From: Stenocarpella maydis | Taxonomy: Eukaryota; Ascomycota; Sordariomycetes; Diaporthales; Diaporthaceae | Assembly (NCBI GenBank): GCA_002270565.1 | Contig: NQMI01000008.1 | Location: forward strand, 252,807-316,806 | DNA length: 64,000 nucleotides | Reading direction: 5' to 3' | Part shown: piece after piece, positions 1 to 12,589 of the stretch | How the letters are laid out: each line of letters begins with the position of its first letter | Position numbering within the stretch: the first letter of the stretch is position 1 | Notes under the pieces: generated by a model | The model's input: only the letters and a program-made list of their open reading frames with translations | The model's database searches: none | Told to the model about the DNA's origin: nothing | Made by a program: the position numbers and the translations under genes

Positions 1-162
1 CCTCGGCCGAATCGAAACATGCTGTGATCCCAGGCATCCGAGCTCTTTCTGTTGGCCATCTGGTGTTGCTACTGTGGCCCCACCACCATTTCCCCACCTA
101 TCCAATGTCGCCAGCGACGGTGCATGCGGGTTGCGCGCGTGGGTTTCTAGGACCGTTCGTAC

Positions 163-578
163 CTTGCGCAGCACGGCCGATGGAGCCAGCATAGCGGCGG
201 AAAGGGACAATCTCCTTCTTCTCCTTGACATTCTCAAGGAACTTGACGGCGCGCTGCAGCTTCCAGCCGTTGATGGCCTGGGCGGTCTCGCGGGTGTTCT
301 TGAAGGAGACACGGAGGTAGGCACCGCGGGCCTTGGCCGACTTGGAGGGCGCGATCTCGGTGGCAGCGTAGCGAACCTGTGGGTGAAACGGGTCAATGTC
401 ACGATCTCAGCAGCTCCGCCGCGCCCTGCAGTGCATCCATCTCGCTCTCGCCCCTTGCCCGGTCGCAAACCCTCAGCTGCACCTCGAAAACCCCCCGACT
501 TTTCGACAGCCCGAGGTGCTGGGTGCAATCGGCAATTCGCTCGTTCTGGGGATCGGGAGTCCGGTGTGCACTCACCAT
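163..578 (-). CDS. rpl17: 60S ribosomal protein L17 (uL22), 5' part only
   Basis: Cytosolic large-subunit ribosomal protein of the uL22 family, which lines the peptide exit tunnel. Read on the minus strand, exon 1 is only the start codon (578..576), followed by a GTGAGT intron (575..377); exon 2 is 376..163 and ends at a GTACGA donor. The joined product starts MVRYAATEIAPSKSAKARG and contains the family hallmark FKNTRETAQAINGW, then a segment ending IGRAAQ, as in yeast Rpl17. The last codon of exon 2 is split after its first base. Positions 1-162 contain no continuation, so the rest of the gene lies beyond the left edge. It is head-to-head with fibrillarin. The ATG-only first exon is seen in several fungal ribosomal protein genes. 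Identity is very secure; the gene is incomplete here. Confidence 0.93.
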
Positions 579-1069
579 CTTGACGGTGTTGATGTGGAGA
601 TGGTGTCGTCGTCGTCGTTGGGTGTTGATGGTCGTTGGCTGGCTGCGAAGTTTTTTGCTGGTCTAGGGACGAGCCCGCTCCTTCCCAATCAGACTGTGGG
701 CAGAAGCTGCCCGGGGAAATCATTTTGCGCTCCAGCCAACCACACGCGCCACGTGCTGCCCCGTCCAGGCCAAACATTGAAGCTCCATCCAGCGCTAGGC
801 GGGGGTGCCTTGGTACTGGGCCGACCCTGGCCTGGTCTTGAAATTTTTCAACTATTTTTTTTGCGGCAGCAAAAGCTCTTTTGGGTCGGCCTCACCAGCT
901 AGCTGCTACTGCAACCTGCAACCTGCAACAACTCGACAACGCCTCACATCATCCACGGGCCTTGATTTCCTGCGCCCCCGTTGCAGTTACGCAGGGGTCG
1001 ATTTGATCGTGACGGCTTCAGTTTTCTTCAACCACTCATCACTAAGTACCCCAAGTATCACCCTTCATC
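579..1069. promoter_or_regulatory. Divergent rpl17/nop1 promoter region
   Basis: This 491-bp region separates the start codons of rpl17 (leftward) and fibrillarin (rightward). It must hold both promoters and both 5' leaders. It carries a T-rich stretch near 845-875 and pyrimidine-rich runs upstream of nop1. I see no clear TATA box. The regulatory role is inferred from gene orientation only. Confidence 0.6.
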
Positions 1070-2334
1070 ATGGGTTTTGCCCCCAGAGGACGTGGTGGTG
1101 GTGACCGCGGAGGCCGTGGAGGCGGTTTCCGCGGCGGCGGTGATCGCGGCCGTGGTGGCGGCAGGGGCGGTGGCTTTCGAGGTAAGCTTTCTGGAGTCTC
1201 AGTCGCAGCCTCTAGACAATCCAATTAATTGATTGAAACCAGGTGGCCGTGGTGGTGGTGACCGTGGAGGTCGTGGTGGACGTGGTGCACCCCGCGGCCG
1301 AGGCGCACCTCGCGGCGGCCGTGGAGGCGCAGCTGGTGGCCCCAAGGGCGGCAAGAAGATGATTGTGGTATGCATTGTCCCTCGATGGCGAACGAGCAAG
1401 CAAGCTTGCATCTTAACGATTTGATGCTCACATGTGTTGTGTGTGTCTTCAGGAACCCCACCGACACAAGGGTGTCTTTGTCGTGCGCGGCGGCAAGGAA
1501 GATCTGCTTGCAACCGCCAACCTTACCCCCGGCGAGTCCGTCTACAACGAGAAGCGTGTTGCGATTGAGAACGCAAAGAGCGAGGATGGCACTGCGACCA
1601 AGACCGAGTACCGTGTCTGGAACCCTTTCCGATCGAAGCTTGCTGCCGGTATCCTGGGTGGTCTTGAGACTATCTACATCAAGCCTGGCTCCAAGGCCCT
1701 GTACCTCGGTGCCGCCTCTGGAACCTCCGTCTCCCACGTCGCCGACATCGTTGGGCCTACCGGAACCGTCTACGCTGTTGAGTTCTCTCACCGTTCTGGC
1801 CGTGACCTGATCAACATGGCCACCCGCCGCACAAACGTCGTCCCAATTGTCGAGGATGCTCGTCAGCCTCTCAAGTACCGCATGCTTGTCGACATGGTCG
1901 ACTTCATCTTTGCCGAGTAAGCTATCACTGCGCGGTTTGAGAAATCGGGCGCCAAGGCTGACTTGTTTCCCCCCTCAGTGTTGCTCAACCTGACCAAGCT
2001 CGTATTGTTGCTCTGAACGCCAAGCTCTTCTTGAAGCAGGGTGGCGGCATGCTCATTTCCATCAAGGCAAACTGCATTGACTCGACCGCGCCGCCCGAGC
2101 AAGTATTTGCCCAAGAGGTCGAGAAGCTGAGGCAGGAGAAGTTCTTCCCCAAGGAGCAGCTGACCCTGGAGCCTTACGAGAGAGACCACGCCGTAAGTCA
2201 TACACTTATCAATCACCCCTGGATGCTTGAAGACCTGCATCGACTTGGCACGATCGCCCTCACCCGAGATCCATGCTGACAACAGCGTTTAGATGGTGTC
2301 GGCAGTCTACAGGCAGAAGGAGTTTGTGCCGTGA
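1070..2334 (+). CDS. nop1: Fibrillarin, box C/D snoRNP 2'-O-methyltransferase
   Basis: Fibrillarin methylates rRNA 2'-hydroxyls under box C/D guide RNAs in the nucleolus and is needed for early pre-rRNA processing. Exons: 1070..1181, 1243..1367, 1453..1916, 1979..2192, 2293..2334 (957 nt, 318 aa). All introns are GT-AG and 60-100 bp long. The first about 80 residues form a glycine/arginine-rich (GAR) domain of RGG repeats, interrupted by intron 1. Then come [19 protein letters not shown], the SAM-binding segment [18 protein letters not shown], and [19 protein letters not shown], whose aspartate codon is rebuilt across intron 3. The C-terminus is [17 protein letters not shown]. All these blocks are diagnostic of fibrillarin. 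The start ATG at 1070 opens directly into the GAR domain. It shares its upstream region with rpl17. Confidence 0.96.
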
Positions 2335-3485
2335 GCTAATGATCCTTGAGCTTGGATCTGCTCTCCTCTATTACTATTTGATGATTCTGGGTGTTCTGTC
2401 GGTTGGATGGCTTTTCTCTCTTCGATTCGGCACGGGCGAAAAACGGCGTTTATGGGCATCATCTGTCAGGCTTGTTACGTGTAATGCAACACGTGTGTTC
2501 TACATTCTCCGAGGGTACAGTAGACCAAAAACTACGAGATATCCCGTGGGCTCAAGGTGCTCCTCCGGAGTTGGTGTATGTTATAGCGGCTTGCCCCCTG
2601 TGGCCCTCCAGTCTTGGCCTCACCTTGAGGACTCGGGCGAGAAGCGAATCAGGGATCAAGAGTCCTGTATCTGGGAGAAACCGGGCATACGGACGGCCAC
2701 CACGAACAAGGAAAACCAACTGCCCGGTTCCAAGAACGCCACACCGAGACATTGAACCCAGGGGGGGTATTCGATTTTGGGTATTTAGCTTGGAGCAATG
2801 CTGCGAGAGAACATGAGTTTTGGTTAAGCGCCGTGCGTTTGAAAGATACCTGCCCTTGAGTTCCCAGAAGGCCACGATATTCATCACCTCATCAGTTAGT
2901 TATCAACAACCTACATTTGGCCACTTGATGGGGCTCACACCCACCCTCTTCACCTATGGTATCGACTATGTCAAGGTCAATCGCCACCTTTCTGAGAGAT
3001 GTTGCTCTACTCGGTCATTGATTCTCCTTCAACTACGAGATATAGTCAAGAGCTTCTTGGGCTGATACAGCAGTCTGGTGGCGCGAGCCGGTCATACGGA
3101 TGACCCGAACCACCCTCGCCGCAGGAGGTCTCCCAAACATTCCAATCTAAGACTGTCTTGTGCCGTTCATCCACTGGCTCCTCCGATCCCACGTCTCTAT
3201 TCCATCCCCACCTCCCGTCTCAAAATGCTTCAATCGCCGTCAAAACTGGTTCCCTTGATGCAGCAGCTTACTAGCTTCCTCGTGCCTCCTCTGGGAGCCT
3301 CAAGCCAATGCGATGAATATGGCCTCCCTTTCCGAGGCAAAGGCCAGTTTTCTTCCAGATCTGCCTCGGTGACTACTACGCAGGGACACTTGAGTCCGAC
3401 AAGCCCCGCTCCTCCTGCGGTACTCGGCCCTGACCAAGACCGCGCATGGCCTCAACGAAGGCCAGCGAGCACTCGGGCTTGTACA
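2335..3485. other. Intergenic, nop1 3' flank and tail of the next gene
   Basis: About 1.15 kb between the convergent ends of nop1 and the minus-strand gene ending at 3486. Short ORFs occur in several frames but none shows recognisable motifs or codon bias. I see no RNA gene or repeat here. Confidence 0.5.
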
Positions 3486-4520
3486 TTACCCCCCCCCGCC
3501 CCGGCGATTGTCTTGATCTGACGAGCCATCGGACATGTTTCGTTGCTGGTAACCCCACTGGTAGTCTGTACCATGTGCCGCAGGGCCGGCGTTGGGATAC
3601 ATGGAACCCGGTCGCGGACAGGCAGCGTCCCATGGCGGGTGGACAGGCTGTGGGGCTGGAAGCTGCTGCGTCTTAGATGGCGGCGGCTCGGTCTTTTGCG
3701 CGTACGGACTCGTATGCTCGGGGATCGCGAATAGGGTCGGCCGTGGCTGGGGAGCAGTACCGGCCCACTGCGCCAGATGCAGCGCCGATGCCAGTCGAGC
3801 ATACGGGATGACAGCAGCAGCTGGGGTCTGTCCCATTGCATGTCCAGGCTGCTGCTGCTGCTGCTGCCCTGGAACAACCGTGGCACCAGACGGCCACCCG
3901 GACGACATGGTGGGCACGGCCGCGGCGGGGGTGGCACACAGCTGCTGGTGCCGGACGCTGCTGCACCGCCGGAAGCCCTCCGGGATGACCCTCTCGGGCG
4001 CGGGCTCGCAATCCATCTGGTCCGGGGCCGCCCCCACCGCGCACGCCCACTCGCCCACGGCGTCCTCGCCGTGCCGCAGGACCTCGAGCAGGTAGCCGTG
4101 AAGCTTGCGGTTGAGGCTCGTGCACTTGTCGCACCACGGCCCTTCGCCCTGCGCGGCCATGGACGCCGTGGAGGCGATGCTCAGCCGCTGGTGGTTGTCG
4201 TAGTAGTTGTTGCCGTTGTTGTTCCTCCTGCCTCGGGTGCTGGCGGACACCGCCAGGTTGCTCTTCAGCCTCCTCCTTTCGGGCAGGCCGTCGGCGCCTC
4301 CGCCGCCTTTTTGTCTCCCGCTGGGCGGCGAGGTGGGATTCTTGCCGACTCGGCCTCGTCTTTCGGGGTCGTTCCTGGCCTTGAAATCGGAGTTCTTCGC
4401 CTTTGACTTGGGACGCTCGTTGGGCACGAAGCCGGCATCCTTCATTTCAACATCACTGCTGAAGCCTGCCGCGTTTCGTGATCTGCGTGGGCCGCCGCCT
4501 CGACCTTTGCCCTTGGTCAT
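3486..4520 (-). CDS. Hypothetical protein, basic RG-rich N-terminus and glutamine run
   Basis: A single open reading frame of 344 aa with an ATG at 4520 and TAA at 3488..3486. I do not recognise a family. The first about 110 residues are basic and low-complexity (KGKGRGGGPRRSR near the N-terminus, later RGRRNNNGNNYYDN). Around residues 125-155 is a more structured segment with a CxxC pair (CDKCTSLNRKLHGYLLEVL), the only part likely to fold. The C-terminal half is rich in proline, alanine and glutamine, with a run of six Q. The composition suggests a disordered, possibly nucleic-acid-associated protein, but this is inference. The opposite strand also has long ORFs because of GC-rich composition. 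The C-terminal end runs into a C-tract, so a splice there could shorten it. Confidence 0.55.
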   Translation of the reverse strand: MTKGKGRGGGPRRSRNAAGFSSDVEMKDAGFVPNERPKSKAKNSDFKARNDPERRGRVGKNPTSPPSGRQKGGGGADGLPERRRLKSNLAVSASTRGRRNNNGNNYYDNHQRLSIASTASMAAQGEGPWCDKCTSLNRKLHGYLLEVLRHGEDAVGEWACAVGAAPDQMDCEPAPERVIPEGFRRCSSVRHQQLCATPAAAVPTMSSGWPSGATVVPGQQQQQQPGHAMGQTPAAAVIPYARLASALHLAQWAGTAPQPRPTLFAIPEHTSPYAQKTEPPPSKTQQLPAPQPVHPPWDAACPRPGSMYPNAGPAAHGTDYQWGYQQRNMSDGSSDQDNRRGGGG

Positions 4521-7500
4521 GGCCTTTCCAGCAGGGTCTTGGGTCTGTAGGTGGTAGGGGGTCTTGGAAAGCTGGCGGGTGTCGAAGACAGGGGTCTGCT
4601 AGGACGCCATTTAATTGTTGGCTGGTGGCAAGTGGTGAGAATGGGTTCCGCGTTGCCTTCGGGAGCAGAGAGAGCTAGCCAACTTATACACCACGCGAGA
4701 CTCATCCAAGTTCCAGAGAATACGAGGGGCAGAAGACACCCAGGCCCACGCCGAGTCCACCGCAGACAAGGACCGAAACCTCGAAACAAGTGGGAGGCGA
4801 AACAAGCAGCCTTTTCTTTCGATATGAGACTCCACTGGAACCTCTTGCAAGACAATGGATGGGCGACTCCAGAACAAAATGATAGATGGATATTGATTGA
4901 GCAATAAGCCCGACCGCCTGATCCGAGGCCTACAGCATCCGACGCATCTCACAGGCTTACAAGCCTGCCTTGCTCGAGAGGGCCATGTAGAGCGATATGA
5001 TACAGATTTATACTGAAGGCTGACCATTGTGAGAAACTCAAAGGTCATGGTGTCTTATTGGCATACCTTGATTGATGCTATCACCGTCTGGCTTCAAGTT
5101 GCTGGGCGAGTATCTCAAAGCCATGCCCATACTGTGGGTATTGCCTCAACCTTGAGCTTTTGCCTAGAGTACTTAGTTGGTATGCGTGAAACTTGATCTT
5201 TTCTTCTCCAGGCTGAAGTATCACCACAGGGCGGTTTGAAGTGAAACATGGGCAGAAATTTCTGGGAGCACTTGATGGAAGTTTACATTGATTGTATGGA
5301 GCCGGGTCACCACACCCCTCTAGCAACATCAAACCAGGGGATTGGTCCATTGATATATCTCAAGACTGCCAGGCATCATACCCGTGCAGGGTAGCATCGA
5401 TATGCGGCTCCTGCGGCAGATGGCACACCAGCCAGGTTCGTGTGTCATGGGCGATTGGGTGTAGCACGGTTACACTACAGGCGCTCATCGCACGACCTCT
5501 GGACACGACTTAGGCCTGCACCTATGGTCACGATGGGAACTGTGGACAGGCTGAGGTGGCAGACGTGCTTCAACCATACCTAGTGAGAGGTGGCAAGGCC
5601 GGCGGGTGTGAGCTGACGACATGAGGATTGTGTTGTCTGCGGTGAGGTCACGGCTCACCAGGGTTCGGGTGCGAAACAAACTACCACAGCATATCGAAAC
5701 GTTGAAACGACTGCACTTTTTCGAAACACGGAAAATGACGATACCTACTGATACGATGACAACGGCCAGCTGGGGGGCTGCAAGTCAAAGCATCCATCAG
5801 GTTGAGGCCAGGGTCAGTCACGCCAGGAAAAGCGTGGGGAAACATACTTCAGCCGGCGTGATATAAATTCCAGAGGATACATTCTTGTCCGCCTACAAGC
5901 ATGAACGTTTTGGCAGCAGGTGTCGGAGAGCTCAAGTTTGGTGCTCAGTGCAGTGGCAGCACGGCCGAGCGACTCAAACACTGGCCACCTTCACGGCACG
6001 CCTCTCCGTCCTAATTGGATCCTGCTTCTTGCGAAGAAGCACCCAGGCTCACAGCACGTGCACAGCACTTTACACGGGTGCTACTGCCCCCAACAGCATG
6101 GTACGTACCATCTGTTCAGTGTGGATGAACTTGTCCCTCACATATCCGAGGACCAAGATGAACTCGTGGTTGGCCAAACCACAGACTGCTTCCGAGGTCT
6201 GAACCCAGGGACCAGAGGTTTCAGCTACACGGCCCCACGCACACCTCCAGCCTCCACCGTGGGTGATATGGGGAGACCCTCCCCTGCCTCTCTTACCCCA
6301 GATGCCCCACAGTCTGGATCCGTATTGATCTGCCCTCTACTGTATTTCCCCTAAAAGCATAAAAAACACACCAAGGAACGCCATGTCGCCCCACAACTCG
6401 CTCTCGCCTGACATTGCGGTGACTGGTGTCACAATCGACCAAAAGGCCATCTGTCTCCGTCCGATCGAACTGGTTTCAGGCCGTCACCAATCAGTCGCGG
6501 TACGGATAACGGCTTGAATGTCTACAGCCGTCATCCAGTCCGACCTTCATGAACGGCACACTCGTCCATCACGGAGCCATCACCACATCATCTCCGCAGG
6601 AGACGGTCCGCAGGAGACGGTCCGCTTTACCTCGGGTGCTGGTGCTCTCTCCAAATGGAACAAGACCCTGGCCGACACGCTCACATGGCGTCCACGAATG
6701 CGCGCGAAAAGTACCCAACGATAGCATCAGGTACCCTAACCACGCCCAATTGCTTCAAACTATTATGCTGTGCAACATGGCGGCGCTGTACCAGGTTGCC
6801 CCCGACCGGCAGCACTCAAGTTTGCTCATTTTCTCACTACACTAGTTCCCACCCCGGCCTCGCCTACCATGGCGCAGTATGAAAGCTGGGACGGATCAAC
6901 AGGCACGTCTCTTCGTACAGCTTGACCCCTGTAATTGTATCCATGTAGGTACAGGCAAAGCCCACGATATAACGCAGCCCAGCGTTGGATGTGCTTGTAC
7001 CTACTCCGTACATGGATATAGCTACAAGGGGGTCGGAACTGGATGGTCAACCCACAGGCCTTGTTCATGAGCTTGGTATGGGACCCTGTCGATTCGCGGC
7101 CGCATCACACTTTCAATACCCCTGATTTCTACCAAGGATGGCGTCCTCATGTCTATCCCTACCGAGGACTTACTCCTAGATTCCCGGTGAGGATCACGCC
7201 CATTCCAATACAATATCCCATGGGGCATGCCTCGCCGTTTGAGAGCTTTACCCATCTCGTGCAAACTTGTTCAAGCCATTCGCCATGTGCTCGTTATCAA
7301 GGCTTAGGTCACGCCTCATCTGAGATCACTTTTGACAGGCGCCGCTTTTGAGCCTCGCGCGGCCACCTACATACGTTTCCAGGTGGCCTTTTTCTCCAGA
7401 TTCGTCAGTGTTCTGGAACCCGGACAACACGAGCCCAGCCGACGGCCACAGACATCCGCCGGCCACATACATCTGTCGAGATACCGTGCGCTGCTCCAGG

Positions 7501-7973
7501 ACAACACTTCTTCTCCTTACTCTCGACGCTAGTTCCCGGTTGAAGGCATCCGTCCTACCTTGCTGACCACATTCGTGTCTCACCTTCCGCTCTACTAAAA
7601 CCGGCACAAGAAGTCGAGCCTCGCGTATTCCCGAAACCGTCAGCTTGCACTTCAAGTCCAAACTTCTAATACTTGACCAAGGAAAAAAAAGAGAAAAAGA
7701 AAAAGAAAAGCCGGAGCCGAGCGAGCCTTTGATGCTGATCTGGATTTCAAAGTTGGCTTTCGAATCAAGTGTCCAGATTCCGCCCGATCCAGTGCCCTTT
7801 GGGCTTATATCACTCCTCCTATACATGGACCTCACCAACAGCTCCCAGATTGTCAATTCCTCAGCCGTCAGCCCTTCCCTGGTACCAGTGCTCCAAGGTA
7901 CACCACGGGCCTAGAAATTGAAACGCCTTTGCTAGCCAGCGCACCTAACCGGCAGACGACCGGCTTGCTCGCC
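4521..7973. other. Gene-poor region, 3.45 kb
   Basis: Between the minus-strand hypothetical gene and the GPCR start. ORFs here are short and overlap in many frames. One plus-strand stretch (5920-6354) with a TATAAAT upstream (5862-5868) is the best candidate for a short gene, but it lacks an ATG in frame. TACTCCGTA occurs at 7002-7010. The last about 1 kb is presumably the GPCR promoter; an A/G-rich run lies at 7679-7712. No transposon, tRNA or rRNA gene was recognised. Confidence 0.5.
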
Positions 7974-9560
7974 ATGGATAACGATAATATTAACACATTC
8001 GAAATGACCGGCAGCCAGCTCGATCTTTTCGACATTATCGAGCGAACATGCTCGGTACTGTCCCTGCTGGGATGTCTTTTCGTCATAATAACCTTCTGCG
8101 TGTCGGATGCTTTCCACAAACCGATAAACCGTCTTGTTTTTTACGCCTCATTGTACGTGGCTCCTTCCGCGGCACTCGCTCCTCTGACCCATCTCCTTGT
8201 GCCAAAGCCCTGGGTTCCGAACGGCTACTTACTCTGTCTTCCTCCAGCGGAAACATGATGACCAACGTCGCAACGCTCATGGGTAGGACCTACGTCTTAT
8301 TTCCTAATTCTGCTGGTTGCCAGCTTCAGGCATTCTTGATCCAGATGTAGGTAGCATCCCAGTCAGCGGTGCGGCTCTAGCTTACGTACCGATCAGGTTC
8401 ATGCCCGCCGATGCTTTCTGGATCTTGGCCATGGCTATCAACGTCTACTTGACCTTCTATGTCAAATTCGACGCGCAAAAGCTTCGGAAGATGGAAATCC
8501 CCTACCTGCTCTTCTGTTACGGGGTACCTTTCGTGGTGGCATTGGTCTATGTCTTCGTGTCCACCCCTTCCAAGGGCAAGATGTATGGGGACGCCACCTT
8601 GTGGTGTTGGGTCAAACAAGAGTGGGATATCTTTCGCATCATAACATTCTACGGGCCCGTATGGTAAGATATCTCAGCCGTCTCCCCGGGCAATCTACGC
8701 CATAACCGATCTGACTGAAATCCAGGGCGGTCATCGCCCTGACGGCTTTCATTTACATCCGTGCCGGGAGGGAGATCTACAGGAAGCATAAACAGCTCAA
8801 AGAACTGAACTACACAAGTCACTACGAAGCCGAAACTAACCCGGCGAGCGATCCGTTCAGCGTCAAAATTACCGAAGTGTCGGTCACTTCCGAGGCAGTC
8901 ACAACGACGCAAGAGACGACTGCTGGCCTCGCGCCACCCGGCCGCGCCCATCGCTACAGCTCAGCAGCCACTGAAACGAACCCATCTGCATATTCGGTTA
9001 GCATTTCGGCAGATGGCCCGAGGTCGCCCACAGCAGGGGCGGCTGTAGCCACAGCGACAGCTACCGGCACTACCACGACGCAACGCCCGACCCGTAGGAA
9101 GATCACCTACGATGCCAATAACGCGGCATGGTCGTATACGAAATGCTCAATCCTCTTCTTCACGGCTATCCTCATAACGTGGATCCCCTCGACGGCAAAC
9201 AGGGTGTACGGCGTGGTGCAGCAGGGTGGGGTCAGCCTGCCGCTCGAGTACATTTCGGCCTTTGTCTTGCCACTGCAAGGCTTCTGGAACGCTGTCATAT
9301 ACATGGTCACGAGTTGGAAGGCGTGCAAGAACCTCGTGGGCGACTGTGGCCACTGGTTCAGGGACGGGCGGAAGAAGGACGCACCGAGTCGGGTGACGAC
9401 CAGGTCTCGGCTGGGAGGCATTGGTAGACGGCGGGGCGATAGGTCCACACCGGGGAGCAATGGCGACTTTGAGATGATGGACAAGGGGCGGAATGGGAAG
9501 TCGACGACGCATTCGACCCTTACGGAGTCGACGGAGGATCTGAGGTACGGCGCAGTATGA
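7974..9560 (+). CDS. cAMP-receptor-like G protein-coupled receptor
   Basis: Seven-helix plasma-membrane receptor related to the Dictyostelium cAR/fungal GprH group, expected to signal through heterotrimeric G proteins; its ligand is unknown. Exons: 7974..8152, 8248..8346, 8397..8663, 8726..9560 (459 aa). Joined helices: CSVLSLLGCLFVIITFCVSD (TM1); FYASFGNMMTNVATLMG (TM2); FLIQMFMPADAFWILAMAIN (TM3); PYLLFCYGVPFVVALVYVFV (TM4); ITFYGPVWAVIALTAFIYI (TM5); SILFFTAILITWIPSTANRV (TM6); ISAFVLPLQGFWNAVIYM (TM7). The third cytoplasmic loop between TM5 and TM6 is long, Ser/Thr/Ala-rich and probably disordered. The charged C-terminal tail is about 75 residues. The first ATG in frame is 7974; upstream extension would need a non-ATG start. 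Intron 2 is short (50 bp). Confidence 0.87.
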
Positions 9561-12589
<3,029 letters not shown>

